This document shows, one piece after another, positions 7,085 through 14,251 of a DNA stretch of 37,434 nt. The translations under genes and the position numbers were made by a program. The notes below the pieces were generated by a model, which was not told the DNA's origin, made no database searches, and worked only from the letters and a program-made list of their open reading frames with translations. Each line of letters opens with the position of its first letter. Position 1 is the first letter of the stretch. Source of the stretch: Intestinibacillus sp964580155 (lineage in GTDB: Bacteria > Bacillota > Clostridia > Oscillospirales > Butyricicoccaceae); assembly GCA_964580155.1 (NCBI GenBank), contig CAZOJP010000016.1, positions 1 to 37,434 on the forward strand, read 5' to 3'.

Positions 7085-10000
7085 TCACTTGATCTTGATG
7101 CCCAGCCGCGCCTCGGCTTCCGCGAGGTTGAGCATGAGCATTTTGGATACGCCCTGCTCCTGCATCGTCACGCCGTAGAGCATATCCGCCGCTTCCATCG
7201 TGCCGCGCCGGTGCGTGATGACGATGAACTGCGTGTTCTCCGACAGACGGCGGATGTACTGCGCATAGCGCACCACGTTGACATCGTCGAGCGCGGCTTC
7301 AATCTCGTCGAGCACGCAAAACGGCGTCGGACGCACCTTGAGAATGGCAAAATACAGCGCAATGGCGACAAATGCCTTTTCGCCGCCCGACAGCAGCGTG
7401 ATGGTTTTGAGCGCCTTTCCCGGCGGAGAAACGCGGATTTCGATGCCGCAGTTTAGGATGTCCGAGGTATCGTCGAGCTGCAGCTCCGCATAACCGCCGC
7501 CGAAAATTTCGCGGAAGGTCTCCCCGAAGTAGACGTTCAGCCGGGCAAACTCGCTCGCAAAAATTTCCTTCATGTTTTCGGTGAGCTGCCCGATGACCTT
7601 GTACAGCTCGCGCTGCGCCTGCTCCAAATCGTCCTTTTGCGCGCCGAGGAACGCATGCCGCTCGCGCAGCTTTTCGTAATCCTCGACCGCGTCCAGATTG
7701 ATGTTGCCGAGCGCGCGCAGACGGGCCTTGAGGCCTGCCGCGTCCTTTTCCGCCTGTGCCGCATCGGCAAGCGGCTGCGCGACCAGCGCGGCGGGCGTGG
7801 GTGTCAGTTCATAGCTTTCCCACATTCTGTCCAAAATTTGCGTTTCCGCGCTTTTTAGCTGCACGCCCTGCGTTTCCAGACGCACCTGCTCGCGCTCGAG
7901 CGCAAGAATGGTCTCGCCCTGCGCCTGAATCTGCTTATCCGCCGTGGTTTTATCGCCCTCCACGCGCAGACGCTGCTGCACCGCGGCCGCAATCAGCCCG
8001 CGCAGCGCCTCGGCGGCCTGCGTGTCGCGCGCCTTGTTTTCGTCGGCACGGGACAGCTCCTCCCGCATGCGCGCAATCTCCGCGCGAAAGCCCGCGACCG
8101 CGTCCGCGCTGCCCGTCAGCGTGTCCGCCATGTCGCGCTGCACCGCTTCCAGATCGGCGAGCGCGCGCCGCTCCACGGCGGCTTCGGTGCGCGCCTCGGT
8201 GAGGGCGGTCGTCAGACGCGCGAGCGCGTCATCGTTTTGCGCCTGCTGCGCTTCCAGCGCGTCAAGCGTCGCGCGCTCCTGCGCGGCGCGCTGCGTGCAC
8301 GCGGCGATTTCGCTTGCAAGTGCGTCAAGCGCCGCGGTCTTTTGTGCTTCGGTTTGTTCGTAGCGCGCGCGTGCCGCGGCAAGATCGTCGCGTTCGAGCA
8401 CCAGCGCGTCGTGCCGCTGCCGCAGGCTGTCCAGCAAGGCGGCACGCTGCTCAAGCCCGGCGGTCAGACGGGTCTCATCCTCCTGCGCGCGCAGCCGCTC
8501 CGCATCAATCGCCTTGCTGTCGTAGTCGAGCGCCGCCCATTCGCGCCGTGCGTGCGCGAGCGCGGTCTCCGCCTGTGCGTGCTCGTCTGCCAGTGCGCGC
8601 TGCCGTTCTTCAAGCGCGCGCAGCTTGGCCGCACGCGCGAGCACACCGGCTGATTTGGATGCCGAGCCGCCCGTCATCGCGCCGCCTGCCTGCACGCTTT
8701 GTCCGTCCTTTGTGACGATGCGAAAGCGGTTTCCGTGCGCCTTTGCAAGCGCGAGCGCATTGTCCAGCGTGTCCGTGATGACCGTGCGTCCGAGCAGATT
8801 GGAAATCACGTTGCGATACGCGGGCGCGCACTGCACGAGCGTGTCCGCCGTGCCGCAAAAGCCGCGCGCGTCCGCCAGCCCCTGCTCGCGCAGCGCGGCT
8901 GGCCGGATGGTGTCAAGCGGCAGAAAGGTCGCGCGTCCGCCGTCCGCGCGCTTTAAATATTCGATGGCATCGCGGCCGACGCGGGGCGTATCCACCACGA
9001 TGTTAGAGGCTGCCGCGCCGAGCGCGGTTTCGATTGCGGTGATGTATGCGTCCGGCACATCGAGGAGTGCGGACACCGGCCCGTGCACACCCGGCATCGC
9101 GCCGCGCTCGGCACGGGTCATAACGGTCTTGACGCTGCGGGAAAAGCCCTCGTAATCCTGCTGCATCTCGCGCAGCATGCGCACGCGGTTGTCGCAGTCG
9201 GCGCGCGCCGCGGCAAGACGGCTGTTTTCTTCCTCCAGCGCTTCAACCTTTTTGCGGCGGCTCTCCGCCTTGAGCGTCACACCCGCGAGCTTGTTGCGGC
9301 AGCCTGCGAGCGTATCCGCGCACGCGTGCAGCTCGCTTTGGAGCCGCTGTCCGGTGCGTGTTTCGTCATCCAGCTGCTGCGCCGCGCGCGCGATGTCCTC
9401 CGCGATCGTGTCGCGCCGCGTGCCCAGATTTTCCAGTGCGGTGCGCGCCGCGGTGCGCGCAAGCTCGAGCGCAAAACGCGCCTGCTCATGGGTTTGCAGC
9501 GCATCCTCCTGCGCCGCACGGCGGGCGCACGCCTGATCGTGCTGCGCGCGCAGCGCGTCATCCTGTGCGATGCACGCGTCACGCTGCGCGGATAGATCCG
9601 CCGCCTGCGTGTCGAGCGCTTCGCAGCGTGCGCGGCGGCCCGCGGTCTGCGTATCGAGTGCGCGCGCCTGCTCCGCCTGCCGCGTGCTTTCGCGCTCGGT
9701 GCGTGCGATGTTTTCCTCATGGCTGCGTATGCGCGCGGCGAGCACGGCGCAGCCGCTCTCATGTTCGGCAATGCGCTGCTCGTGCGTGCGCAGCTGCGCG
9801 CGCAGACGCTCGGTTTCTGCGTCGATACGGTGCAGCTCGGCGGCGAGCGCTTCGCTGCGCGCGTACAGCGTGTCGCGCGTCGCGCCCTCCCGGGTGAGCT
9901 GCGCGGCGCAGGCTTGTGTGTCCGCGCTGTTTTTTTCGGTGTCCGCGCGCATGCGCGCCAGACCGAGCAGCCACAGCGACACCTCGAGCACGCGCAGCTC

Positions 10001-10660
10001 ATCGCGCAGCAGCAGATACTGCTTGGCCTTTTCCGCCTGCTTTTCAAGCGGCGCCTTCTGGCTTTCGAGCTCCGCGTAAATATCGCGGATGCGCGCGAGA
10101 TTTTCCTCGGTTGCGGCGAGGCGGCGCTCCGCCTCCTCCTTGCGGTAGCGGAACTTTGTGATGCCCGCCGCCTCCTCAAAGACCTCGCGCCTGTCCTCGC
10201 TTTTGAGCGATAAAATCTCGTCGATGCGCCCCTGCCCGATGATGGAATAACCGTCGCGCCCCAAGCCGGTGTCCATGAACAGCTCGTGGATGTCGCGCAG
10301 GCGGCAGTGTTTTTTGTTGATGGAATATTCGCTCTCTCCCGAGCGGTAATAACGGCGCGTGATCATAATCTCGGAAAAATCCGAGCGAAAAACCTGCGCT
10401 GCATTGTCCAAAATGAGCGACACCTCGGCAAAGCCGACCGGTCCGCGGCGGACGGTGCCGCCGAAAATGACATCCTCCATCTTCGCGCCGCGCAGGCTGC
10501 GGGAGGACTGCTCGCCGAGCACCCAGCGGATCGCGTCGGAAATGTTGGATTTGCCGCTGCCGTTCGGCCCGACGATTGCCGTCAGACCGCCGAGGAACTG
10601 TATTTCGGTTTTGTCCGGAAAGGACTTGAAGCCCTGCAGCTGCAAGCTTTTGAGAACCAT
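7085..10660 (-). CDS. smc: Chromosome segregation ATPase SMC
   Basis: A 1191-residue SMC protein, full length for the family. It forms the condensin core that, with ScpAB, organises and separates chromosomes. Order: Walker A GPNGSGKSN (31-39); a first long coiled coil (about 165-515); the hinge (about 520-670, from GVHGPVSALL to GGAMTGGSAS); a second coiled coil; then the C-terminal head with signature LLSGGEKAFVAIAL and Walker B FCVLDEIEAALDD. The coiled coils are very rich in Ala, Arg, Glu and Gln, which explains long open shadow frames on the other strand. AGAGGTG lies just before the ATG at 10660. It has its own promoter behind the rnc terminator and heads the smc-ftsY-rph-rdgB-yhbY-nadD-yqeK-LCP-rsfS run. 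Confidence 0.98.
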   Translation of the reverse strand: MVLKSLQLQGFKSFPDKTEIQFLGGLTAIVGPNGSGKSNISDAIRWVLGEQSSRSLRGAKMEDVIFGGTVRRGPVGFAEVSLILDNAAQVFRSDFSEIMITRRYYRSGESEYSINKKHCRLRDIHELFMDTGLGRDGYSIIGQGRIDEILSLKSEDRREVFEEAAGITKFRYRKEEAERRLAATEENLARIRDIYAELESQKAPLEKQAEKAKQYLLLRDELRVLEVSLWLLGLARMRADTEKNSADTQACAAQLTREGATRDTLYARSEALAAELHRIDAETERLRAQLRTHEQRIAEHESGCAVLAARIRSHEENIARTERESTRQAEQARALDTQTAGRRARCEALDTQAADLSAQRDACIAQDDALRAQHDQACARRAAQEDALQTHEQARFALELARTAARTALENLGTRRDTIAEDIARAAQQLDDETRTGQRLQSELHACADTLAGCRNKLAGVTLKAESRRKKVEALEEENSRLAAARADCDNRVRMLREMQQDYEGFSRSVKTVMTRAERGAMPGVHGPVSALLDVPDAYITAIETALGAAASNIVVDTPRVGRDAIEYLKRADGGRATFLPLDTIRPAALREQGLADARGFCGTADTLVQCAPAYRNVISNLLGRTVITDTLDNALALAKAHGNRFRIVTKDGQSVQAGGAMTGGSASKSAGVLARAAKLRALEERQRALADEHAQAETALAHARREWAALDYDSKAIDAERLRAQEDETRLTAGLEQRAALLDSLRQRHDALVLERDDLAAARARYEQTEAQKTAALDALASEIAACTQRAAQERATLDALEAQQAQNDDALARLTTALTEARTEAAVERRALADLEAVQRDMADTLTGSADAVAGFRAEIARMREELSRADENKARDTQAAEALRGLIAAAVQQRLRVEGDKTTADKQIQAQGETILALEREQVRLETQGVQLKSAETQILDRMWESYELTPTPAALVAQPLADAAQAEKDAAGLKARLRALGNINLDAVEDYEKLRERHAFLGAQKDDLEQAQRELYKVIGQLTENMKEIFASEFARLNVYFGETFREIFGGGYAELQLDDTSDILNCGIEIRVSPPGKALKTITLLSGGEKAFVAIALYFAILKVRPTPFCVLDEIEAALDDVNVVRYAQYIRRLSENTQFIVITHRRGTMEAADMLYGVTMQEQGVSKMLMLNLAEAEARLGIKIK

Positions 10661-10689
10661 ACGGCACCTCTTATCAAATAATTACTTTC

Positions 10690-10718
10690 AGTTTATCACG
10701 TTCCCCAGTCCGGCGCAA
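10690..10718 (-). promoter_or_regulatory. Predicted sigmaA promoter of smc (extended -10)
   Basis: Minus strand: TTGCGC (10718-10713), 17-nt spacer, TAAACT (10695-10690), with TG one base upstream of the -10. It lies between the rnc terminator and the smc start, 29 nt from the ATG. The -35 is poor, so the extended -10 would carry it. Confidence 0.6.
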
Positions 10719-10771
10719 TGCGATGCGCCGCGAAATTTACAACTTATGCCCGCTTTCTGCGATTTGGGATG

Positions 10772-10798
10772 AAAAAAGCCGGAATCGCTTCCGGCTTT
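10772..10798 (-). terminator. Intrinsic terminator after rnc
   Basis: Minus strand: AAAGCCGGAA (10798-10789... stem) pairs perfectly over 10 bp with TTCCGGCTTT around the 4-nt loop GCGA, and runs into TTTTTT (10777-10772). A strong factor-independent terminator 11 bp after the rnc stop, separating acpP-rnc from smc. Confidence 0.9.
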
Positions 10799-10809
10799 GG
10801 TCTGCTGCC

Positions 10810-11487
10810 TCATACGGCGCCCATCAGTTCAAGCGCCTGCTTTGCCGCCATCTGCTCGGCTTCCTTTTTGCTGCGGCCCGTGCCGGTGGCAAAAATATTG
10901 CTGTTGAGCAAAAGCTGCATGGTGAACGTCTTGTCGTGGTCCGGGCCCTCCTCGCCTGCAAGGCGGTATTCGAGCGTTTCCTGCTTGCTTTTCTGCACGA
11001 TTTCCTGCAGCATGGTCTTGTAGTCCTTGAACATGCCGCCGCGGCGCGCGCTCTCCGCCTTGCGCGGCACAAAATCGAGCACGAATGCGCGCGCAGGCTC
11101 GATGCCTCCGTCCAGATAAATCGCGCCGAGCAGCGCCTCGGTCGCATCCGCGAGGATGGAGGGGCGCTGCCGCCCGCCGCCGGTCTCCTCACCGTGGCCG
11201 AGCTTGATTGCGCCGTCGATGCCGAGTTCCTTGGCGATTTCATACAGTGCCTGCTCGCATACGACCGCCGCGCGCAGCTTGGTCAGCTCGCCCTCGGGCA
11301 GTTCGGGATAGTTGTTGAACAGGTAGTCGGCTGTGACAAAGCCGAGTACGGAATCGCCAAGAAACTCCAGCCGTTCGTTGTTGTGCAGGCGGCGCTCACG
11401 GTGCTCGTTGGCGTAGGATGAATGTGTCAGCGCGGTCTGAAACAGCGCTTCATTTTGAAAATGATAGCCGATTTTATCCATCAGCAT
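10810..11487 (-). CDS. rnc: Ribonuclease III
   Basis: A 225-residue double-strand-specific endoribonuclease that processes rRNA precursors and structured mRNAs. The catalytic domain carries the signature NNERLEFLGDSVLGFV (about 36-51) and the second metal cluster in ILADATEALLGAIYLDGG; the C-terminal double-stranded RNA-binding domain ends in GTGRSKKEAEQMAAKQALELMG. AAAAGGAG sits 8 nt before the ATG at 11487; a second ATG two codons on (MDKIGYHF) is possible. It follows acpP by 81 bp. That gap contains a long hairpin that could be an RNase III cleavage site. Confidence 0.97.
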   Translation of the reverse strand: MLMDKIGYHFQNEALFQTALTHSSYANEHRERRLHNNERLEFLGDSVLGFVTADYLFNNYPELPEGELTKLRAAVVCEQALYEIAKELGIDGAIKLGHGEETGGGRQRPSILADATEALLGAIYLDGGIEPARAFVLDFVPRKAESARRGGMFKDYKTMLQEIVQKSKQETLEYRLAGEEGPDHDKTFTMQLLLNSNIFATGTGRSKKEAEQMAAKQALELMGAV

Positions 11488-11511
11488 GGGTTTTTCTCCT
11501 TTTCTGCTGCC

Positions 11512-11556
11512 GGAAAACGCACAGGAGCCTAAAAAAGGCTCCTGCCGCGCGTTTCC
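11512..11556 (-). promoter_or_regulatory. Long hairpin between acpP and rnc
   Basis: Minus strand: an 8-bp perfect inner stem CAGGAGCC/GGCTCCTG (11544-11537 with 11529-11522) around a 7-nt U-rich loop, then an asymmetric internal loop, then an outer 8-bp stem GGAAACGC/GCGTTTTCC with one bulge. Its 3' end is 24 nt before the rnc ATG. A short TTTT lies within the outer stem rather than after it, so it is a poor classical terminator; it may attenuate rnc or be an RNase III substrate. Confidence 0.55.
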
Positions 11557-11568
11557 GGCCTATTGCTT

Positions 11569-11802
11569 TCAATCCTCGGCATCACCGATCAGCCGAACGA
11601 TGTCCCCGATTGTGCGCACGCCTGCCGCGCGCGCTTCGGTGATTTCGCCGGTGTCGAACTCCTCCTCGATCGCCATTGACAGCTCGACAAGATCGAGCGA
11701 ATCTGCATCCAGATCGTCCTCAAGCGAGGTGTCCATGGTCAGCTCTTCGGGGTGGACGCCGAACTGCTCTGCAATGAGCATACACAGCTTTTCGAATATC
11801 AT
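11569..11802 (-). CDS. acpP: Acyl carrier protein
   Basis: A 77-residue acidic protein carrying growing acyl chains in fatty-acid synthesis. The phosphopantetheine site is Ser35 in DADSLDLVELSMAIEEEFD, followed by the usual acidic helix II. GGAGGG lies 8 nt before the ATG at 11802. It has its own strong promoter, whose -35 lies only 17 bp past the plsX stop. Downstream is rnc. The plsX-acpP-rnc-smc order is the common Firmicute arrangement, here without fabD or fabG in between. Confidence 0.97.
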   Translation of the reverse strand: MIFEKLCMLIAEQFGVHPEELTMDTSLEDDLDADSLDLVELSMAIEEEFDTGEITEARAAGVRTIGDIVRLIGDAED

Positions 11803-11860
11803 ATGCTTTTCCCTCCGGTTTGCGTGCCGTTTAACGCGGCCTGTATCGTTTCACATTATG

Positions 11861-11889
11861 ATAATAGTGTGTACCATGCGCGCTGTCAA
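11861..11889 (-). promoter_or_regulatory. Predicted sigmaA promoter of acpP
   Basis: Minus strand: TTGACA (11889-11884), 17-nt spacer, TATTAT (11866-11861): perfect -35, five of six bases in the -10, ideal spacing. It lies in the 104-bp gap between plsX and acpP, giving a leader of about 50 nt. Strong constitutive expression suits an abundant carrier protein. Confidence 0.88.
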
Positions 11890-11906
11890 GGGGAAAAGAT
11901 GCGTTT

Positions 11907-12929
11907 TTATCCGTCCTGCGCCACGGTCATGTGCGCGATGTTTTGCTGCACCGCTTCAATCATGCCGCTTTTCGTGTATGCGATCGCCTGACGCACCGCG
12001 TTTTTGAATGCCATTTCGTTCGACGAGCCGTGCGCCTTGATGACCGGACGGCCGATGCCGATAAACGGCGCGCCGCCGACCGCATCCTGATTAAAGAGGT
12101 CGCGGAAGTCGTCCATGCCGGATTTGCACGCGAGATAGCTCAGCTTGGTCAGCGCATTTTGCATGAACACGTCCTTGATGGCACCGCCCATGAATTTCGC
12201 CACGCCCTCGATCGTCTTGAGCATGACATTGCCCGCAAAGCCGTCGATGACCGCCACGTCGCACGCGCCGAGCGGCACGTCGCGCCCCTCCACGTTGCCC
12301 ACCCAGTTGATGAAGCCCTCATCGCCCGCTTTTTGCAGCAGCGCATAGGCCTCGCGGCGCAGCGTGTCGCCCTTGGTGTCCTCCGCGCCGTTGTTGACGA
12401 GTCCGACGCGCGGCCGGCTCACACCGAGAATTTTCTCCATATACAGACTGCCCAAAAAGCCGAACTGCAGCAGATATTCGGGCGTGCACTCGGTGTTTGC
12501 ACCCGCGTCGACCAGCATGAACTGGCCGCCGCTGCACGGCAGCAGCGGCGCGAGCGCGGCGCGGCGGATGCCCTTGATGCGTCCGCCGTACAGCGTGGCG
12601 CCGGACAGCAGCGCGCCCGTGTTGCCCGCGGACACAACCGCATCGCCCTCGCCCGCTTTGAGCAGCTTGAACGCGACCGCCATCGAGCTTTCCGGACGGC
12701 GCCGCAGCGCGGTCGCGGGGTCGTCGTGCATGTCGACCGCGTCGGGTGCGTGCACAATCGACAGCCCGGGCGCGTCCTGCGCGCCCTGCGCCGCGAGCAG
12801 CGCACGCAGCCTTCCCTCGTCGCCGACGAGTGCGATTTCTTCGCCGTATTCGCGCGCGGCGAGCACCGCGCCCGCCACGCAGGCGGCAGGGGCGTTGTCG
12901 CCGCCCATTGCATCGAGCAGAATCCTCAT
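11907..12929 (-). CDS. plsX: Phosphate acyltransferase PlsX
   Basis: A 340-residue enzyme that converts acyl-ACP to acyl-phosphate, the donor for PlsY in the first step of bacterial phospholipid synthesis. Recognised by the start MRILLDAMGGDNAPAA, VSAGNTGALLSGA, LVDAGANTEC, GLVNNGAEDTKGD, VIDGFAGNVMLKT and GRPVIKAHGSS. GGAGGG is 6 nt before the ATG at 12929, which overlaps the trmFO stop as ATGA (12926-12929). It is the last gene of the run from ktrB. No hairpin separates it from the acpP promoter. Confidence 0.97.
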   Translation of the reverse strand: MRILLDAMGGDNAPAACVAGAVLAAREYGEEIALVGDEGRLRALLAAQGAQDAPGLSIVHAPDAVDMHDDPATALRRRPESSMAVAFKLLKAGEGDAVVSAGNTGALLSGATLYGGRIKGIRRAALAPLLPCSGGQFMLVDAGANTECTPEYLLQFGFLGSLYMEKILGVSRPRVGLVNNGAEDTKGDTLRREAYALLQKAGDEGFINWVGNVEGRDVPLGACDVAVIDGFAGNVMLKTIEGVAKFMGGAIKDVFMQNALTKLSYLACKSGMDDFRDLFNQDAVGGAPFIGIGRPVIKAHGSSNEMAFKNAVRQAIAYTKSGMIEAVQQNIAHMTVAQDG

Positions 12930-14251
12930 TTTTGTCCCTCCATGATGCCCTGCAGCACCTCGAGCGCACGCGCCGAGATGGCGAGATTCTTTTCACGTTT
13001 TTTGTTCTTGCCCTTGACGCGGTAATCAAGCGGATCCAAGATGCCGAAATTGATATTCATCGGCTGAAATTTGGTGACACCCGGATTGGAAATATAGCGT
13101 CCGAGCGCGCCGATTGCGGTTGTCGCGGGGAAGTCGGGTGCGGGCGCCCCCGTCAGCTCGTACGCGGTCGCAAGCCCTGCGAGCAGCCCCGATGCGTTCG
13201 ACTCCACATAGCCCTCAACGCCGGTAATCTGCCCTGCAAAGCGCACATCGGGGTGCGCGCGCAGCGCGTAGTTGCGGTCGAGCACGCGGGGCGAATCGAT
13301 GAACGTGTTGCGGTGCATCACGCCATAGCGCACATATTCCGCGTCCCGCAGCGCGGGAATCATGGAAAACACGCGCTTTTGCTCCCCAAACTTAAGATGA
13401 GTCTGGCAGCCGACCAGATTGTACAGCGTGCCCTGCGCGTTGTCGCGCCGCAGCTGCAGCACGGCGAACGGATCCTTCCCGGTCTTGGGATCGGGCAGGC
13501 CGACGGGCTTTAGCGAGCCGAACAGCAGCGTGTCGAAGCCGCGCCGCCCCATGACCTCGACCGGCATGCAGCCCTCGAACACCTTGGAGTCCTCAAAGCC
13601 GTGCACCGGCGCTTCCTCCGCGGTTGTCAGCGCGTTCCAGAACGCGTCATACTCCTCGCGCGAGAGCGGACAGTTGATATAATCGGGCGTGCCCTTATCG
13701 TAGCGCGATGCCAGATACGCGCTGTTCATGTCGATGCTTTCAAATGTGACAATGGGCGCGGCAGCATCATAAAAGTGCAAAAACTCGCCGCCGACCAGCG
13801 TGTGGATGTCCTCAAAGAGCGCGTCCGAGGTCAGCGGACCGGTCGCGACGATGACCTTGCCCGCGCGCGGCACAGCCGTGACCTCGCCGGGCACGACCGT
13901 GATGTTCGGATGGTTCACGATCTTTTCCGTGATGCACGCGGCGAAGGCCTCGCGATCGACCGCAAGCGCGCCGCCTGCGGGTGTTTCGGTGGCATCCGCG
14001 CACGCGATGACCAGACCGCCGAGCCGGCGCAGCTCCTCCTTGAGCAGTCCGGCCGCGTTTGAAAGCTCGTTTGAGCGCAGTGAGTTGGAGCACACCAGCT
14101 CGCCGAACGCGTCGGAATGGTGCGCCGGTGTGCGCTTTTCAGGCTTCATCTCGCGCAGCTCGACCGCGATGCCGCGCTGCGCGAGCTGCCATGCCGCCTC
14201 GCATCCTGCAAGCCCGGCACCGATCACGATGACCTTATTCTGCTGCCCCAT
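12926..14251 (-). CDS. trmFO: Methylenetetrahydrofolate-tRNA-(uracil-5-)-methyltransferase TrmFO
   Basis: A 441-residue flavoprotein that makes m5U54 in the T-loop of tRNA using methylene-tetrahydrofolate and FAD. The N-terminal dinucleotide-binding motif VIVIGAGLAGCEAAWQLA (about 7-24) is followed by ELREMKP, FGELVCSNSLRS, MPVEVMGRRG, and the C-terminal KFQPMNINFGI, all TrmFO-specific. AGGAGG lies 6 nt before the ATG at 14251. The start lies inside the end of topA (17-nt overlap, 14235-14251); a longer in-frame reading to 14359 is only topA antiframe. The topA-trmFO-plsX chain is overlapping or coupled. Confidence 0.97.
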   Translation of the reverse strand: MGQQNKVIVIGAGLAGCEAAWQLAQRGIAVELREMKPEKRTPAHHSDAFGELVCSNSLRSNELSNAAGLLKEELRRLGGLVIACADATETPAGGALAVDREAFAACITEKIVNHPNITVVPGEVTAVPRAGKVIVATGPLTSDALFEDIHTLVGGEFLHFYDAAAPIVTFESIDMNSAYLASRYDKGTPDYINCPLSREEYDAFWNALTTAEEAPVHGFEDSKVFEGCMPVEVMGRRGFDTLLFGSLKPVGLPDPKTGKDPFAVLQLRRDNAQGTLYNLVGCQTHLKFGEQKRVFSMIPALRDAEYVRYGVMHRNTFIDSPRVLDRNYALRAHPDVRFAGQITGVEGYVESNASGLLAGLATAYELTGAPAPDFPATTAIGALGRYISNPGVTKFQPMNINFGILDPLDYRVKGKNKKREKNLAISARALEVLQGIMEGQK

